Shown piece after piece: positions 60,864-64,000 of a stretch of 64,000 bases of DNA. Each line of letters starts with the position of its first letter. Position 1 is the first letter of the stretch. Under the pieces are notes generated by a model, which searched no databases, had not been told where the DNA came from, and was given only the letters and a program-made list of their open reading frames with translations. The stretch spans positions 569,219,469 through 569,283,468 of the forward strand of contig CM046876.1 in the NCBI GenBank assembly GCA_025667525.1, written 5' to 3'. The DNA is from Glebionis coronaria. Lineage: Eukaryota > Streptophyta > Magnoliopsida > Asterales > Asteraceae. Position numbers and translations under genes: made by a program.

Positions 60864-61134
60864 TACTCCATTCGTTCCATATTAAGTGTTCATATTCTAA
60901 AATCACAAAGTTTTAGGTGTAGTAGATTCTTACATTTATTAGTAATTTAAATGACAATTACACCCTTAATTAATGCAAAAAAGTTAAAAAAAAACAACTT
61001 AAATACGGGCCATAAATTTAAAGGGTATAAGTGAAAATTTAGTTATAGAGATTCCTTTATTTATTGGATTAGACATTTAATATGAGACAAACTAAGATAC
61101 CATTCTGGACACTTAATGTGGGACGGATGTAGTA
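60864..61134. mobile_element. Stowaway-like MITE
   Basis: CTCCATTCGTTCCATATTAAGTG at the left is inverted at the right as CACTTAATGTGGGACGGATG; TA on both sides (60864-60865, 61133-61134). 271 bp, no frame. Confidence 0.8.
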
Positions 61135-61930
61135 CAATCTATACGGCGTGATATACAACATTGCATAGCATGTCGTTAATCAATCTTATGAAAACCGAAT
61201 CGGCTATCAAATCGTTTTTCTTGATTCTCGGTTTTTTCCGAGTCTTTTAATTTTCTCCGGTTGAACAGGAAGAGCCATCGAACTAGTTCTGAATCGGTTC
61301 ACAGATTAAACCGACTTGTCCGGTCCAATTTTCAAAACGTTGTCATTAATGTATGAACAAGTTTTTCAGAGTGTTCTAGATCACCTGTTTGACAAAACTA
61401 GCTGTAACCAACATCTTTCAATAAAATGTTAATTAAAAGATTATATAAAATACTTTACTTTAGTAAACATTTTTAAGTTTGATTATGTTTGTTTGACAAA
61501 ACTAATGTAAGTTATATGTTGTAAACTGTAAATTGTAAGTTGTGAAATACAAAGTTGTTAACATGAGTTATAAACTGTATTTTTTTAATAAAAATGTTTG
61601 GTAAATTAGATGATTGTAATATTAAAATGTAAAATGATTGAAAAATATTTAAATAGAGAGATGAGATCCTTATAGAATATGCAACAAAAAAAGAAGGAAG
61701 GAAGAAATCTCAACCATTCATTCAAGTTCCATCTAATGTTCTATATTAATCTTTTTAAATTTAATTTAAAAACCCATTTTCATCCTATTTCTTAAAAATT
61801 AAATATCTCTCAAACCGTTAATCGTTACGAAAAACTAATTATACCATCGCGACGGGAATTAAGTTATCTATCTATAGATAGGCACTTCTATACACTTTCG
61901 TCAATTTTTTTTTTTAAATTTACGCATAAA
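61135..61930. other. Intergenic, no gene recognised
   Basis: AT-rich. Contains ACCGAATCGG/GAACCGG-rich sequence near 61190-61345 reminiscent of element edges, not assignable. Confidence 0.4.
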
Positions 61931-62361
61931 AATTTACATGTGATTCTCGAAAAATTACATGTAATTTTTTTGGCGAGAATTTTTAACGCTGTAAATCGTT
62001 AACTTTTGTGTGAATTACATGTAATTATGTATGAATTACATGTAATTTTTGTAATAAAATAGTTTAGTAGTGTTAAATCCAAATCACATGTAATTATGTG
62101 TAAATTACATGTGATTTTTGTAATAAAGTGGTTAGTTAGTGTTGAATGAAAATTACATGTAATTTTGTGTGAACTACATGTAATTTTGCTCAAATCACAT
62201 GTGATTTTATAAATAATTACATGTAATTTTGCTCAATTACATGTGATTTTATACAAAATTACATGTAATTCACACAAAATTACATGTAATTTTCATTCAA
62301 CACTAACTAACCACTTTATTACAAAAATCACATGTAATTCACACATAATTACATGTGATTT
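61931..62361. repeat. Array of ACATGT palindromes with 107-bp-arm hairpin
   Basis: About fifteen copies of (A/T)(T/C)ACATGT(A/G)ATT, many being the perfect palindrome AATTACATGTAATT. Within it 62081-62187 and 62255-62361 are inverted copies of 107 bp with two mismatches, separated by a 67-bp loop. An RNA from either strand would form a long, almost perfect hairpin. No coding potential. Confidence 0.85.
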
Positions 62362-62519
62362 GCGAATGACAATAAACATCTTAATATATTTCGAGCATGA
62401 TCCAACATGATCCCAGTTGTTCTAATTTGATTTGTCTCAGTTGAATATTCTTGTTCTACCACTTATTTCGAGCAACAAACCATTGTAGAGCGCTAAAAAT
62501 TATGTATCTTGTACCAATA

Positions 62520-62745
62520 ATATGTTGCTAAAATCTCTTTTAGGCATTTCATCAAACACTTTTCATGCATCAAATTTCCAATATAATACGTTGCTGCCAT
62601 CTCTTTGAAACTGCTTATATGTTGCTACCATCTCTTTGAAACTGCTTATATGTTGCTACCATCTCTTTTAGGCATTTCATCAAACACTTTTCTTGCATCA
62701 AATTTCCAATATAATGTGTTGTTGTCATCTTTTTGAAGCTGCTTA
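62520..62745. repeat. Composite tandem repeat A-B-B-A-B
   Basis: B is about 30 bp (GTTGCTACCATCTCTTTGAAACTGCTT) and occurs at about 62588, 62620 and, diverged, 62717. A, containing TTTTAGGCATTTCATCAAAC and CAAATTTCCAATATAAT, occurs twice (62520-62587, 62650-62715). Looks like slippage or unequal exchange. Confidence 0.75.
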
Positions 62746-63456
62746 TTTTACTCAGCAGATACACCAATGCTTAGGTAAAAGCTTGTATATAGAAGAGCCA
62801 TGGAGTACAAAAAGTGAGGTACACTGATTTCATACTTTTTGAAGATGATTGTTGTTATATAATGAAGACGTGGTGGGTTTTATGTTTTCCGACTATATTT
62901 ATTGATTTTGGTACTAGCAAATAGGGAGTTTCAGGACAACTTCAATATGAATCGAGTGATGTGCCTGAGGGCCTAAATCGAAGAAGATCAAGTGCTTATT
63001 ACCGAATCGAACAAGCTAATCGAAGACTTGGTGGATGTTAACGTAGGAGTGTGCGATCGATGGTGGTGGATAACAGCATGTGTGACAGCGGTGTTGCGGT
63101 GGTGGCCTGGTGGGGTGTGTGTTTCTTACAGGGAGGGAGGGTGTGATGAAAATGAAAATAAAGTGATAGAGGAATTACGAAATTACTGAATTACCCCTCT
63201 TTATTAGATCTGAACCATCAGATTGAATTTGTAATCAACGGCTCAGATTTGTTCCCTTCAACTTTTTTTGTTACATGTTCCTTAGGGAACTTTTCTCTTT
63301 AAATAGATTATAATATAGTTAGAGTGTATATCAGTAATTTACAGTTTTAACATCTCTTAACAAATATAAAGCTTTATAAAGTAGTTTTTTATTTTATTTT
63401 GAAGCTACTTGTTTAAAGTAAAGTTTTAAGTTGATGTGTTCAAACGGAGCTACTCA
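62746..63456. other. Intergenic, no gene recognised
   Basis: A 65-aa plus-strand frame (62992-63189), Trp/Cys/Val-rich, has no recognisable domain or supporting context. Confidence 0.45.
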
Positions 63457-63691
63457 AGGTATGTTTGGCATGAAGATTATGAAAAAATTATGATTATTTT
63501 TTAAAAAAATAAGTCATTTATAAAATAATCTTTGTTTGACATATCAGTTTATAAGAGATTAAAACAAACAATCTTCTATAATATCTTAAAATCAAATATT
63601 GATTCCTCTTTTCATAATCTCTATTATCATCTTTATCTCCAATATCATCTCTAGTTCCAGCACAAGTTATTTTTGCTAAACATACCCTTAG
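63457..63691. mobile_element. Putative hAT-like MITE
   Basis: AAGGTATGTTTGGCATGAAG at the left and the inverse TTTGCTAAACATACCCTT at the right enclose AT-rich sequence. AAGGGTATGTTTGGC-type ends are common in plant hAT MITEs. No clear target duplication. Confidence 0.5.
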
Positions 63692-64000
63692 CTTGTTTTA
63701 AAAAAGATTATATTTTAAATAAAAAGCTAACTGTTTCAAAAAAAACTTAAAAAAATTATTATCAACCAGACTCTAAAAGGTAAAATCTTTTATTTTGTAA
63801 AGCAAATTTTTTTATAAAAATTCAACAAAAATATATCGGTTATGCCTCGGACATTCAACTCGGGCAAAATCTAGAGATTTTCACGGGTGTTTGACACCTT
63901 TATGATTTATTCGGTTTAGTATTAGTTTTGTATAAAAAATTGATTTTTTTAATATATATTAAATACATCCGATTCATAAAAATATATTTTTAATATAACG
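63692..64000. other. Window edge, AT-rich, no gene recognised
   Basis: Nothing supported. Confidence 0.5.

Noticed and set aside
62992..63189. Trp/Cys-rich 65-aa frame
   Set aside because: No homology recognised, no promoter or conserved context; likely chance.

Overview
This is AT-rich nuclear DNA of a flowering plant, almost entirely repeat sequence. The mix of plant LTR retrotransposon lineages (SIRE- and Tork-type copia, a chromodomain gypsy, an Asp-tRNA-primed non-autonomous gypsy), Stowaway/hAT/Mutator-like miniature elements and a plant-type secretory phospholipase A2 exon show a eudicot. Several element proteins resemble ones I associate with Asteraceae genome annotations; that family-level guess is from memory and unverified. 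No intact host gene, tRNA, rRNA or CRISPR array was found.

Layout. 1-2926: divergent chromovirus-type LTR with a long (AT)n tract and a MITE inside. 2927-5682: no gene, one copy of an unidentified repeat (called R here) and a MITE. 5683-20988: a SIRE-type copia element on the minus strand, bounded by the 5-bp target duplication ACGGT and inserted into the integrase region of an older copia remnant (5644-5682 plus 20989-21900). Inside the SIRE gag lies a non-autonomous gypsy-type element (12653-20548) whose only protein is a 548-residue zinc-knuckle, acidic ORF; it is arranged as LTR-internal-LTR-partial internal. 22250-23043: repeat S with a Stowaway MITE. 23182-28442: a decayed Tork-type copia element flanked by about 140 bp of duplicated sequence. 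28589-35932: mostly non-coding, with R/S repeats, a G26 tract, a MATH-domain exon fragment and the last exon of a secretory phospholipase A2 gene. 35938-48339: a young minus-strand chromodomain gypsy element (3.1-kb LTRs, target duplication GAGGT) with one nonsense codon and one frameshift in gag-pol and an extra acidic ORF before gag. 48910-49265: a second copy of the phospholipase 3' flank. 50282-64000: DNA-transposon-rich sequence, including Mutator-like, hAT and Stowaway insertions in one R copy, a 1.1-kb TRIM and a long-TIR foldback element in another, an almost G/C-free array, and a 107-bp-arm hairpin built from ACATGT palindromes.

How it fits together. The window is a record of serial insertion. 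Retroelement polyproteins read protease, integrase, reverse transcriptase, RNase H in copia and protease, reverse transcriptase, RNase H, integrase, chromodomain in gypsy. Age differs strongly: the gypsy LTRs and the nested gypsy-type LTRs are nearly identical, whereas both copia polyproteins carry many stop codons and lost catalytic or zinc-binding residues, most explicable by C-to-T or G-to-A change, as expected from methylated silenced DNA. Boundaries with a stated target duplication are exact; others are estimates by eye.
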